Source of the DNA: Dryococelus australis
Lineage: Eukaryota; Arthropoda; Insecta; Phasmatodea; Phasmatidae
Assembly: GCA_029891345.1 (NCBI GenBank)
Contig: CM056994.1
Span: forward strand, 222,743,991 to 222,807,990
Direction of reading: 5' to 3'
DNA: 64,000 nucleotides
In this document: piece after piece, positions 47,101 through 57,314 of the stretch
Numbering within the stretch: the first letter of the stretch is position 1
Layout: the number at the start of each line of letters is the position of its first letter
Notes under the pieces: model-generated
What the model saw: only the letters and a program-made list of their open reading frames with translations
The model's database searches: none
What the model was told of the DNA's origin: nothing
Program-made: the position numbers and the translations under genes

Positions 47101-48174
47101 ATTGTCGAATGTACCCTAATGAAAAAACATAATTCGGTTTTTAATAAAAAAGTTTTTTTACGTCTTCCAAAAACAAAAAAATTAACTGATCGACTACTAA
47201 CATTTCGTTATCTCCAGAAAAGCTTAAAAATAATGTATAAAAAACCATATCTCTGTTATGAGATTCCAAACAGCGAGAAACTCGTACCGTTTATCCACTT
47301 CTTATTTCGAATGCTAACTTATCTTCATATCTACTGTAGGTTAATGCCATATTTCATTAAATTATTAATTAATAACAATTTTGTTTCAAACAGCATAAAA
47401 TTGCCTTTGAAAACAAAGTTTATTATTTGTTCTTGTCTCGTGTAAAATAGCAGTTTTTGCAGTTTTCTCATGAGGGTAACTGCATATTTGAAGGAGAAAA
47501 TTGTACAGTATGACAGTGACTGTGCACAGGGATATTTTTATTGCTACATGCGAAAATAGGTTTTCGTGCCCCCCCCCCCCACCCTTAAGAACTACTATTC
47601 ATTACAATTTGTCCTCTTTCTAACTCTTATCTCTCACATTTACAACGATTTTTGCAGTAGCAATATTGAAAGCATGTAATGCATTATTCAATTATTTCTA
47701 ATACTCATGAGAAAATTACATTCGATGATGTACTAATATAGAAGAAACTACAATTCTCTTATATTAACTTTTTTTAAATTTACTTCAGATACATACATTG
47801 TATATGTTCAGACAACAAACTTTGCCATACGAATACGCCAAACATTAAAATCTGTCATAAATTTCATTAAGATATTGGTATAAAATATAATAAAGAAGTT
47901 TTATACGAGCTTTCTCGGAGGGATAAAAGCCATAGGAGGATCAAAGTCAAAGGAGCTTATGTAATTGTGAGATTTATTTATTTATTCCAGGGGAAAAATA
48001 CTTTTATTAAACTACTTCTCTTTAGATAGTGCAAGATAAAGGTGCCACTACTTTGGCGCCGCGGCCACTGTTTGGCCACAGGGTATAGATATGTATGTAC
48101 ACAGAGACGAGATTGCATGATATCAGAGAGGTGTGCGAACACCTCTCTGGTTAATTCAGCGTCTTTCCCACTTG
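47101..48174. other. AT-rich sequence, nothing recognised
   Basis: A 108-codon open frame (47119-47445), rich in Lys, Leu and Ile, shows no domain. Poly-C at 47571-47581. No gene is supported. Confidence 0.4.
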
Positions 48175-48550
48175 CCAAGGCAAAGGATGATTAAAGAAGT
48201 TCCTGTCCCATCTCTACTAGCTTTTTCATCTCTACTAACACAAGCATGTTCCACTGTCTCCTGTAGCATTTCTATTTAATGCATGAATAATTTTGAACTA
48301 TATTCTGTCAACTGGGATTTTACGGTGTCTATGTCGGTTTTTCCCAGTCTCTTCTAGTGATAGCTTAGTTATAAGTACACTTAGGGAGGTAGTCATGGCC
48401 GCAGTTGCAGGCCATGGCTGCCCAATCCGTCCCTGCCATGATGCATGTTTCCTTGCATGATTTCCTATCCTTGTAGGCGTAAGGGGTTAGCCCTAAGATG
48501 CAATAAAATCCCGTCCTACCCACCGGGCTTTCACTTAACACTTAGTTATA
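48175..48550 (-). repeat. dispersed repeat family H, copy 2
   Basis: Reverse complement of the 39905-40250 family across the whole length, with blocks CCATGGCTGCCCAATC, CCTTGTAGGCGTAAGG and CTCCTGTAGCATT. It has a duplicated GGCC-rich stretch (GCCGCAGTTGCAGGCC) not seen in copy 1. It lies just upstream of a long family-C-type repeat. Confidence 0.65.
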
Positions 48551-48569
48551 GGGTAGTTAGAAATAAATA

Positions 48570-49296
48570 AGAGGTTGCATAGTGGGTCCTTCGACGTGGG
48601 GGTGCCCATTCTCCTATTGTCTGTACAAGGTTCTGGGAACGACCTCGTGTCTGACTGGCTACTGCGTCCTGAGAAAGGTTCTCTACCTGCTGATCTGCCG
48701 GCTGGACCAGGCGCTGATTGGTGTACGCTGTTCTGACGTGTTGCTATGTGTGAGTGTAGTTCGCGGCTGTCGCAACGACGTGGGTAGGTTGCGAGGTTAT
48801 AACACTGTTCATGTAGACAAGTGCTTTGAGATGTTTGCACACTTACTCGTAAGCAGTTTGCAGTTCAATTATATTTAATTCAAACTAGTCGAATTATTTT
48901 ATTCACATAAAAGCACTTTTCTTTTGGAAATGAATATATAAACAAACACGTTCATAGGCTATTTACGGTAAAGTGAGCACTTTTGAAAGCTGTCTCATCT
49001 GGAATAATATCAATAAATGTATTTTATTTCAGCCTTAGATGCTAACTTCCGAGTGTGGTGGAATATACACACTGTGTTCACTACTTATATGGCGATATCC
49101 AGTTAAAAGGGCGGTTAAAGGATAAAATGAATGGCTGAAAGGAGAAAGTAACTAGGGCCTTAAAAGTGCTCACTTTACCGTAAACAGCCTATGTCACTGT
49201 TGACCATGAGACTTTGATAGTAGTGTTGACTTGGGGTAGGTCACGTTCGGTACATGCACAGAAGACGAACAATCGGTCTACCTCATATTTAGTCTT
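48570..49296 (+). mobile_element. long family-C-type repeat interrupted by a family-B MITE
   Basis: 48575-48790 matches 60935-61150 (shared GATGTGGGCGTACCCA-like, GATTGGCTACTG-like and CCAG.CGCTGATTGG-like blocks). From about 48780 it continues as family C (GTTATAACACTGTTC through GAAGACGAAC and CTACCTCATATTTAGTCT). A family-B MITE sits at 48955-49191. The two long copies (here and at 60935) show that family C can be part of a larger repeat. Confidence 0.7.
48955..49191 (+). mobile_element. family-B MITE nested in family C
   Basis: TAGGCTATTTACGGTAAAGT at the left end and CACTTTACCGTAAACAGCCTA at the right end, 237 bp, with the full family-B interior. The host sequence broken is the 'CACGTTCATCACTG' stretch of family C. 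The duplication at the break is not clean (CA on the left, TG on the right). Confidence 0.9.
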
Positions 49297-49887
49297 TAGC
49301 CGCTTTATCCTTAAGTAGTCTTGAGGTTCAGCGCTCCATGCGGTCGCATGTTTCGCATGGGCCTTAATCTTCCCTCTGCTTCACAGAAGTGTGGGTAGTG
49401 TTACCCGCCGTTGGGGTTGTGGCGAGCTCTCCGCTCTGTTCCTCCTCGAATTTGCTCTTCGCCGCCGCAACTTCTTGTTCTTTCGGCTCAAGCCGACGGC
49501 AAACAGCAAACTAATTTTGCGAGTCCATTACTTTGTGAGCTCGGTACATCTCACTTCTGCAGGGGAAACTTTTTTTTTCTTCGCCCCCCCCCCCCCCCCC
49601 CCCCCCCCCCCCGCCGTGGCGCAGTCCGTAGACGAAGTCTGCACTAGGGCGAAAAGGCTGGAGCCGGTATCCGTGTGCGGTCGATTGCCTTGCCCCTGGA
49701 ACATTTCTTGCTGAGCTCTGCTAAACGGTCGTTCCGCGGCAGAAAAAGTGCGGACGCTCGTCTTCTGAATGTGCGGCTCATCTGTCACTACTCAGAACAC
49801 CTCCCGCCAGAAACCGTTCCGTTGGCATCACTGGGGGAAAAAAAAGTCCCTGCGACAGTTTTCATGCAGTCGCATATAAAGAAAGTA
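49297..49887. other. poly-C run and unassigned GC-rich sequence
   Basis: A run of 29 C lies at 49584-49612, followed by CCGTGGCGCAGTCCGTAGAC, which resembles the S2 SINE head for about 20 bp only. Pro-rich and Gly-rich open frames on both strands are composition artefacts. Confidence 0.5.
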
Positions 49888-51072
49888 TAGGCTGTTCACA
49901 TTAAACTGAACACTTTTGAAAGCCTTGCTTAAGGTTGAAGTAAAGCAACTGCCTATGGAGCATTGCACCCAACTATACAAAGTGAAGAACTCATAAAACA
50001 ACTAGTACAGATACCAAGAAAATTGTCAGAAAAGTGCGATTTATGTTGTATACGAAAGAAAAATGTACATATTTTGCAAGATTATAAAATTTATTTGCTA
50101 AAATATACTTTTAAAATGTAAAGAATTAATCTATCTATAGAGTCCGCATTTTTAACAAAATTTAACCGCACTTCCATTCTGGATACTTCAGAAAGCAGAA
50201 TTTACGATAAACTTTTTCAAGATAGATTGTCATAATATTTACTGTCAGTGCATGTAAGAAAATTGTAATAATGGATCATATCAATTTTATCATTAAATTT
50301 ATTTACGATAGTTTCAACCATAAATGTTTGCGACAAATGGACGCATATATAATCATTTACAGAAATGATTTTACAATTTTCTTACATGCAATCATTGTAA
50401 ATATTATGATAATCTTGAGATTTTACTGTAAGTTCTGCTTTCTGAAGTATCCAGAATAGAAAAGCGCTAAATTTGGTTAAAAAAGCAGACTATCGATCGA
50501 TTAATTTTTTAAAATTTAAAAGTATATTTTAGTAAAACATTGGATAGTGTCGTAAAAATATATACATTCTCCCTTTCATATAAAGCAAAAGTCGCACTTT
50601 TCTGACAATTTTTATGGTGTCTGTACTACTTTTTAAAATGAGTTCTTCACTTTGTATAGTCGGGTGCTGTGATCAATAGGCAGTTGCTTTACTTCAACCT
50701 TAAGATCTACTTGTATGCCATTGTGTACTTTTGCCATATATCAAATTAATATTGCCATGGGCCTCGTCGCATTACTTATGCGTCGGTCACGCAAAAATGT
50801 GAAATTGTTTAAAACTTTTATATTTTACAAAGTTGATCATTCTTATATGCATTTAAAAGATGGAAAGCAAAATAAATAATTTTAGTATATACGAATGTTC
50901 ACCCTAACACGTTTAATTCAAATTTAAAACAAGGAACAACTACTTTATTTCCGTCGTTACCAACTTAACTGGGCGCATGCCGGTCAGTTGTGCCTGTTAA
51001 AATGTGTGCATGTAAGGGCAGTGGCACTTTTCAAAGGTTGATACCAGAAGTGCTCACATAACTATAAACAGA
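49888..51072 (-). mobile_element. family-A MITE (reverse) split by a TTAA fold-back
   Basis: The outer parts are family A in reverse. 49888-49932 is TAGGCTGTTCACATTAAACT through GCCTTGCTTAA, and 50704-51072 runs from GATCTACTTG to the 5' end ACATAACTATAAACAGAC. A 767-bp fold-back (49933-50699) splits the conserved 'GCTTAAGATCTAC' block at TTAA. TA precedes the left end (49886-49887). The right part is an inverted near-copy of 51192-51441. Confidence 0.88.
49933..50699. mobile_element. fold-back element at duplicated TTAA (767 bp)
   Basis: The ends are identical inverted repeats starting GGTTGAAGTAAAGCAACTGC. Arms of about 340 bp remain alignable (shared ACTATACAAAGTGAAGAACT, AAATTGTCAGAAAAGTGCGA and ATGTAAGAAAATTGTAA), meeting near 50310. 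TTAA flanks both sides (49929-49932, 50700-50703). The broken family-A block has one TTAA, so this is a target duplication. TTAA targeting is known for piggyBac, but the termini do not look like piggyBac ends. Non-coding. Confidence 0.88.
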
Positions 51073-51441
51073 CCACAAAAATATATATATATACACACAC
51101 ACTCACAACTGAAGCTCTGCGATGTTTGAGAGCATAGCAGATGCCGTTACGCCTCTGAGTTGTAACACGAACACGTCGAAAACTCAGTTATGAGCTGTTT
51201 ATAGTTATGTGAGCACTTCTGGAATCAACCTTTGAAAAGTGTCACTGCCCTTACATGATATACAATTTAACAGGCACAATTGACCCGGCATGCGCCCAGT
51301 CAAGTTGGTAACGACGGAAATAAAGTAGTTGTTCCTTGTTTTAAATTTGAATTAAACGTGTTAGGGTGAACATTCGTATATACTAAAATTATTTATTTTG
51401 CTTTCTATCTTTTAAACGCATATAAGAATTATCAACTTTGT
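50826..51441. repeat. inverted duplication of part of a family-A MITE
   Basis: The arms 50826-51072 and 51192-51441 are inverted copies. They share family-A variants found nowhere else in the window, such as TTAGGGTGAACATTCGTATA and AAAGTAGTTGTTCCTTG. The spacer (51073-51191) holds (AT)n/(CA)n and unrelated sequence. The right arm ends at a (AT)n microsatellite (51442-51468). Arm identity looks above 90 percent, higher than between either arm and other family-A copies. Confidence 0.85.
51192..51441 (+). mobile_element. family-A MITE, 3'-truncated copy
   Basis: 5' end AGCTGTTTATAGTTATGTGA, then the family-A interior as far as the 'AAGAATTATCAACTTTG' block, where a microsatellite replaces the rest. 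Best explained as one arm of the inverted duplication at 50826-51441 and not as an independent insertion. Confidence 0.75.
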
Positions 51442-51468
51442 TATATATATATATATATATATATATAA

Positions 51469-51851
51469 CAATCGTACAATTAATAAAAAATAAATTACAT
51501 TCACAAATGAGGCAATGCACGCTGCAAGAAGATGCCAACAAATACAAGACATCTATAATATCGTACAAGAAAATGTTTGTGCAATTAAAAAAAGTATTGC
51601 TGTAAATAAGATAATCCTGTCATATTTTTCATTTACGGCTGCCCATGAACTTTTGTAGAGTAACTTTCACTAAGCATAAGCCTACCTTAACACTAATTAA
51701 GACAAGACCTGTTAGCGGCCCTTGTTAAATTTTTTGCAAACAGTTTGGTTAATTTTATGTGTACATTACATAAAGAAACAGTAACATTTTGACTTTGGCA
51801 TGTTGTTTTGCAAAAACCATGCGATCCAAAAAAAAGTATCTGAAGAAAACT
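51469..51851. other. AT-rich sequence, nothing recognised
   Basis: Between the (AT)n microsatellite and the second Tc1-like copy. No feature. Confidence 0.4.
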
Positions 51852-51964
51852 TACACTAAAGTGAGTGAAAAAAGCAACGCCAAGGGGGATTCATGTGATT
51901 GAAATGAACTTTATACCACAGATTAGGTACACCACAGTACACAATTGAGTATGATTACAGAACT

Positions 51965-52300
51965 TTACATGATCACTGTACTTGAGAAATCAGTATTGTG
52001 TGAAGCCGCCACGTGCTGCAGCCAGAGCCCCTGACGTCGTGACATGGAATCAGAGGACCTGGATATGTTCCTGGGGGATTTCCCTCCACACGATTTGTAC
52101 GCGAGTCCACAAAGTACCAACAGTACAGTGGTTGCTAGATGACCTTGACTAATAAGTCGCGGGCCAACCGTATCCAAGAGATGTTCGATGGGCGACATGT
52201 CAGACGAACGTGTAGGCCGAGGAAGCAGTGGTACCCGTCGTTCGTTAAAGAAGGCTTTCACATTCCTCGCCACATGTGGCCGGGACAGTACCTCGGGCTA
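51965..52300 (-). pseudogene. Tc1-like transposase relic, C-terminal part (copy 2)
   Basis: The frame reads ARNVKAFFNERRVPLLPRPT and MSPIEHLLD, with the catalytic Glu (IEH) kept. After about SQGHLATT the frame departs from copy 1. The upstream QQDN motif is deleted. Non-functional. Confidence 0.78.
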
Positions 52301-52488
52301 TGAAACCTCCCTGATGGAGCGCAGTTGTTGTTCAGGTTTCCCTCAAAACTTATGAGTCAAGATCGCATGCTGTATCCAATGGTGCCCTAAACCATGACAG
52401 CTGGCGTTTGTCCGCTATGCCGCTCCACAACACAGGCTGCCAGATTGCGGTCACCACGATAGCGTCTAACACGTATGCGACCATCACT

Positions 52489-52785
52489 CTAGGACGGGTT
52501 GAAGCGGGACTCGTACGAAAACATTACATTTTGCCACTCAGCACGCCAGCGACGGCGTTCACGTGCCCATTGCGTTATGAGGCGTTTGTGGTTTCTGGAC
52601 ATTGGAAGCTGACGCAATGGCATGCGTGCCACCAGTCCAACCCGCAGTAGATGTCGTCGAACTGTCGACGCAGACAAATTCACACCCGTTGCAGTGTTCC
52701 AGTGTCGAGCCAACATTGTGGACGAAGCTATACGGTTCATTACGGCCATGCGGACAAGATGGCGGTCATCCCGTGCTGTGTCCAC
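52489..52785 (-). pseudogene. Tc1-like transposase relic, N-terminal part (copy 2)
   Basis: A 98-codon frame covers most of the bipartite helix-turn-helix DNA-binding half: DDRHLVRMAVMNRIAS, SASTVRRHLLRVGL, QLPMSRNHKRLITQWA, ending FSYESRFNPS. As in copy 1, the FSDES motif has Tyr in place of the first catalytic Asp. It is the best-preserved N-terminal half of the family here and shows what copy 1 lost by a frame change. Confidence 0.82.
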
Positions 52786-53199
52786 ATTGCATGGTCCAGT
52801 ACTTGCTCGTTGTTGCGTACGACCCTCTTCTATCTACTGGTGTCACACACCCATCATTGTCTTATCAGAATGCCCTGTAGGAGCCGAAATGTCACGGTAT
52901 GAAAAACATGTTTCCTGGAGACCGATCACTCTGCTCCTTTCGAACTCACATGCTGATACAGCGCCCTTTGACGTCGACGAGGCATTCTGGCACTTGCTTT
53001 TACTTCGTTTGACGGCTCTTCGCTGACTGAGCTTGGCGTACCACAGACCTTCCCGGTCACACAAAGGAGTGTGCTGCTGGGCCTACGTGTAAGCTATCGC
53101 TGTGCGATCGTAATCACTTATTGCTGGTACACTGTTCTACACATCCTCCTAGTTTGGATTCTTTCTGGGTGTTGCAGTTTTCACAAACAATAGTGTAGT

Positions 53200-53384
53200 T
53201 ACAGATACCGTCTACAAGTTGCACAGTGAATGTTACAAATATGAAATAAGGTGTTTTTTTTTTTTTTTGTGGCCAACACCGTTAAGAAAACTGTTCAACA
53301 TTTTTGAGCGGTGTCCGCTTACGAATAGCATTTGAAAAATTTCGGTACATCGGAATACAAGTTCACGTTTTACCCTAGCGACGT
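53200..53384. other. short unassigned stretch with a T-run
   Basis: T-run at 53255-53268. Nothing else recognised. Confidence 0.35.
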
Positions 53385-53475
53385 AACGCGTTCGGGAGGA
53401 TCCGGGTTTAATTCCCGGAATTCGGCCATCCTGATTTTGCTTTGCTATGGTTTCCCGAGTTCTGTCTAGATATAT
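53385..53475 (+). mobile_element. tRNA-derived SINE fragment (same type as 35300)
   Basis: B box GGGTTTAATTCCCGG followed by GGCCATCCTGATTTTGCTTT and ATGGTTTCCCGAGTTCTG, matching the 'CATCTTGATTTAGGTTTTCC...TTTCCCTAA' order of the copy at 35300. The 3' half is absent, and a family-C MITE starts 22 bp further on. Confidence 0.55.
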
Positions 53476-53496
53476 GCTATGATGGGTCCTTATTAC

Positions 53497-53879
53497 CATA
53501 GACTAAAGATGATGTAGACAGCTTATTCGTCTTCTGCGCATGTACCCAACATTGACCTACCCCAAAGGAACACAACTGTCAAAGTCACATGGACAAAAGT
53601 GATGAAAGTGTTTGTTTATTCTTAAAAATTTAAATGGCAAGCACTATTATATGAATAAAATACTTATACCAAATTTAATTTAATCTAACTGCATTAAACA
53701 TTAGTTTTGAGGAAGTATAAATACATCTCAAAGCATTTGTTTACAAATCAGTTTTCTATCCTAAGTCCAAATCCTACCATTTTCGCTAAACGTGTTGGCA
53801 GAAAAAGCAGTTCAATGTTGGGACACTGAGATTGGTCGTGCGCAGCCAGCGAGATCGGTTCACCTCATCTTAGTCTATG
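53497..53879 (-). mobile_element. family-C MITE, copy 2, reverse (383 bp)
   Basis: CATAGACTAAAGATGATGTA at the left end and ACCTCATCTTAGTCTATG at the right end. The interior is the reverse of 19033-19423, including TTCGTCTTCTGCGCATGTAC and GTTCAATGTTGGGACA. Complete, non-coding. Confidence 0.87.
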
Positions 53880-55925
53880 ATCTGAGCAACTTGCTCCGTG
53901 TTCTGTTCCCTTCTCTACCTGTATATATGTTAAAGGTAAAAAGGGCAATACTAATATTTCGCTATTGTTTCACGCACTTTTGGGAATGAAACTTTCGACG
54001 TAGGCATGTAAACCTAGCATAGCGATATGCGTCACACCATTGTCTTTATCATAAAACTGTAAATAGATAGGGTGACCACCGAAAGTCGTATGCAGGCGAA
54101 TTGGCGAGAGGTTGCACACCAGTTCGTTGCCTTGCTCTTGAAGGCGGCCAGACATTCATTGTTCATTGCTCGGGTCTAGGTGGCCCTTAGCGCTCCCGAG
54201 CTTTCAGGCTGTATCAAACACTACGGAAAGCAGGGAAATTCGAGGTTACACAACCTGTATCTTTCTCACTATTTCGCTCTGACGTAACGTCAAGTAAATA
54301 TACACGTGACTAGCAGAGGTTACAATTGAAAACAGCCTTGTGTATGCGCACTGTAATGTTTTTTTTTGTAAGCAATGTTTTATTTACTTGTGTAAACTAG
54401 CCCGTTCTCAGTAGTTTGTTACTATAACTGTGGCAACCAAATTACGAAAATGCCTAACATTTGTTTCCTCGTGAGTTAAAGTTCTAGCGAAAAGCTGCAG
54501 TGTTGTAATACGTGTGACGTGACGTTTAAAGAATAACAGAAGCCCCTTGCGGTCACGTTTACGGTAAGAAACATCCAAACGACGACGGACACGCAGCACT
54601 CTATAGGTACAAACGTGAACCCCGTATCGCCATTGCAAGCACATACTTCATACGACAGGACAATAAGTTAAAATACATTTTATGCCGAACTTACCCTGTG
54701 GCCTATATCGCAACTTTGTGGGGAACTGAAGTTCACGCGACAGTTGCAGGCATGTTTTTAACTTGTTGCGTGTTAACACTCACTCTGTATGCGTGTAAGC
54801 TAATTTAGGAACAGCTTATACAATGAATTAATGAGCTTACATATAGAAAGGTATATGAATAAATGGCTTACCCGGCAGTCAAACACAGATTATCTTGGTC
54901 CAAAGATCGTGTGTTAGAACCTCGGCCACCATAAAACACGCTAAAAAAAAGTACAGTTTTGTATTCCGATGTGCAGGGTGTTTACAAATAACGCCGGCAA
55001 ACGTTACCAAATGATTCCTCGCAAAATATATAAGCGAAATGTGTATACAATAGCCTGCTTCCTAAGGATGCTAAAGTCCCTTAAAAGTGGAGGTGGATGG
55101 CTGGTCTGTTATGAATAACACATGGAATAATTAACTTTGAACTCTGAGTGTATGGTTGTAACGCCATTAAACAAAGCCATACGTTTACAGCAAAATCTGT
55201 TGTTGTCATAAAAGAAGGCATGGAAATTATAGGTTTTGCCACTCTGGTGTTGCCACCCTGGTGCTGCTGGAAATTTCGCCATGCGAAAGACCATTCGAAT
55301 AGTCATGACGGATTTTAAATGAACTTATTAAAAATTAACGAATGTCTTATGTTACTATGCGATACTACGCCGTTTTTGACAAAGGATAAATATAATACAA
55401 TAATTTCTCAAAATCAATTTATTATAACGTAATAACACAAGTTATGCTATTTGTTCATTTTTAACGCGCTTATTTCATACCTGTCATGAATATATTCTAT
55501 CCTTATCTCGCATAGAAAAACTTCAGGCAGAAATATGGCTGCAACTCCCATTATTTCTATGATGTCTTTTTACGACAATGACAGTATTTACTGCAGAAGT
55601 TTATCTTAGTTCAAAGGGATATTATCCATATATTCAGTTGCTCGTAAATTTTTTCCCGTGTTGTTCGTGATAAACCAGATTACCGTCGCTACTTTAAAGA
55701 GCGCGTAGTATCCTTAGGAAAGCTTTATGCTTACATTTCGCCTGCATTTCTGCGCGGAATCACTTGCCGTAAGTTGCCATTGTTTTTGTAAACAACCTGT
55801 ATAGTAGCTGCATAATAAGAGATTCAGCCATCGACACTTGGCGTCTGCTAAATCAGCCTCATATTGCTTTGCGTTCTTACCGTCACGTACAAGCATAAAT
55901 GTACATTATAAATAATACACAGAAA

Positions 55926-55928
<3 letters not shown>
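53880..55928. other. unassigned sequence
   Basis: No gene was recognised. A weak tRNA-like pattern lies near 54863-54935. The stretch 54975-55100 begins with CAGGGTGTTTACAAATAACG, which resembles ends of insect dispersed repeats, but no second copy occurs in the window. Confidence 0.35.

Positions 55929-55961
<33 letters not shown>
55929..55961 (+). repeat. poly-A run (33 bp)
   Basis: Pure A-run. It might be the tail of a retroposed sequence, but the preceding 230 bp show no recognisable source and no target duplication was found. Confidence 0.9.
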
Positions 55962-55963
<2 letters not shown>

Positions 55964-56978
55964 AACTTGCTGGGATCTTAAATCACGAGTGCTGACGTGC
56001 TCTTTTTTGATAAGTTAGTATTTTAAGAATTCCAAAACATACTATAACGGTCGCATGGTTACTACACTGACGTGAACATGCAGAGTGTAGGTTACCGCAA
56101 TGAACGCGGCCATCTTTGATCAGTTTGATAATTGCAGGGGATGCAGGTGCATCCCCCCCCCCCCCCACACCGCAGTCGTGTAGTGACGCGACACTCGCGA
56201 CGACCGGCGTGCCCATGAATCAGTTATCTTCTCAACGCGGTCGCCATTTGTAGTGTTCGTATTTGTGTTGTGGCTTGCTATACTTTTTTTTAATGTATTC
56301 AGTACGTGATAAAACGTATTTTCAAAACTTGGTACTACGTAATGAAGAGGACTGCATAGAAATATAAAATGCTTTATTAATTAATATAATCTACATGTGG
56401 CGGTAGCTTGCCGACCCAGACAGGGTCTCTGCCTCTACTTCCTTCAGTTGGATACCTTTTCCAACAAAATACTCTCTCCTTCGTCAGTGGTCGTGTAATA
56501 TAATACAAATTTTAAAGTGCAAAATACCTAAAGTTATATAAAAAAATCACACGAAATAAAAATCCTCGATTATACAGCCAAACTCTAAACTATTACAAAA
56601 GGTTTACTTGAAAACTCCCTTCAGTTATACTGCGAAAAACTACTGCTTAACAAACGTTGATTATTCAATCTACTTTATACGACGACAAAAATAAAAAAAA
56701 ATGACTTTAATAATCCCGTAGGGCGATTACATATATTCTAATAAATCTTTAGGGCAGCCGTTCCCTCCATAAGGAACAGAGTTCTGTCCTAATCCAGTCT
56801 CTATATGTCTCTCCTCGGTTCTCCTCCAAATGTTGGGAAACGACGGCTATTATCTCTTCTGCGCCCCTGTTCTGGATGGAAGGTTCTGTTCTGGATGGAA
56901 GGTTTCCCGTTGATCACGTAGTGTAGGCAGGGCCCCCAGGGTGACGTCACATGCGGCACGCGCGTTTCCGAGTGTCTT
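55962..56978. other. unassigned sequence
   Basis: Poly-C at 56153-56166. A short direct repeat of TTCTGGATGGAAGG occurs twice at 56871-56902. No gene was recognised. Confidence 0.4.
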
Positions 56979-56986
56979 GTAGACAC

Positions 56987-57306
56987 TAGGGCTGTTCGAT
57001 ATCATAAAAATTTAATATCGATATTTTTCCAAACAGTTACTCAGTATTTTCAATATATATCTATAATGTCCAAATTATCGATAATCCAAAAATTGTAGAT
57101 GATACCGAAATTACCGAAAGTATTAGATAGTACTGAAATAATTGATAATACCGAAAACTTCCATAATATTGAACACTTCTGTAATACATAAAACTTTGAT
57201 AATATCGAACCATCTATATACCGATATTTTTCAGAGTGACATATCAATTGATAAGTTATTTTTCATACTGATAATTATCAATATATCGACATATCGAACA
57301 GCCCTA
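56987..57306. mobile_element. hAT-type non-autonomous element (320 bp), intact target duplication
   Basis: The ends are TAGGGCTGTTCGATAT and its inverse ATATCGAACAGCCCTA-like, with the outer 12 bp perfect. An 8-bp direct repeat, GTAGACAC, flanks it exactly (56979-56986 and 57307-57314). Eight-bp duplications and TAGGG/CAGGG ends are hallmarks of the hAT superfamily. The interior is a degenerate series of GATAATATCGA/ATATCGATA-like motifs with no coding potential. Confidence 0.92.
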
Positions 57307-57314
57307 GTAGACAC

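Larger units (their letters stand above)
51853..53199 (-). mobile_element. Tc1-like DNA transposon, copy 2 (degenerate, ends visible)
   Basis: The ends are imperfect inverted repeats, ACACTAAAGTGAGTGAAAAA on the left and GTTTTCACAAACAATAGTGT on the right, each next to TA, giving about 1.35 kb. The transposase relic is on the minus strand. Unlike copy 1 it has a single left subterminal segment (51893-51993). About 50 bp are missing near 52285-52295 compared with copy 1, removing the sequence that encodes the second catalytic Asp (the QQDN region). Confidence 0.85.

Noticed and set aside
47119-47445. Host gene candidate of 108 codons
   Set aside because: Lys/Ile/Leu bias follows the AT-rich composition. 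No domain and no supporting splice context.
49391-49788. Pro-rich and Gly-rich open frames on both strands
   Set aside because: Created by the 29-base poly-C run.
55700-55961. Processed pseudogene or LINE 3' end with poly-A tail
   Set aside because: The sequence before the A-run shows no recognisable coding or LINE motif, and no target duplication was found.
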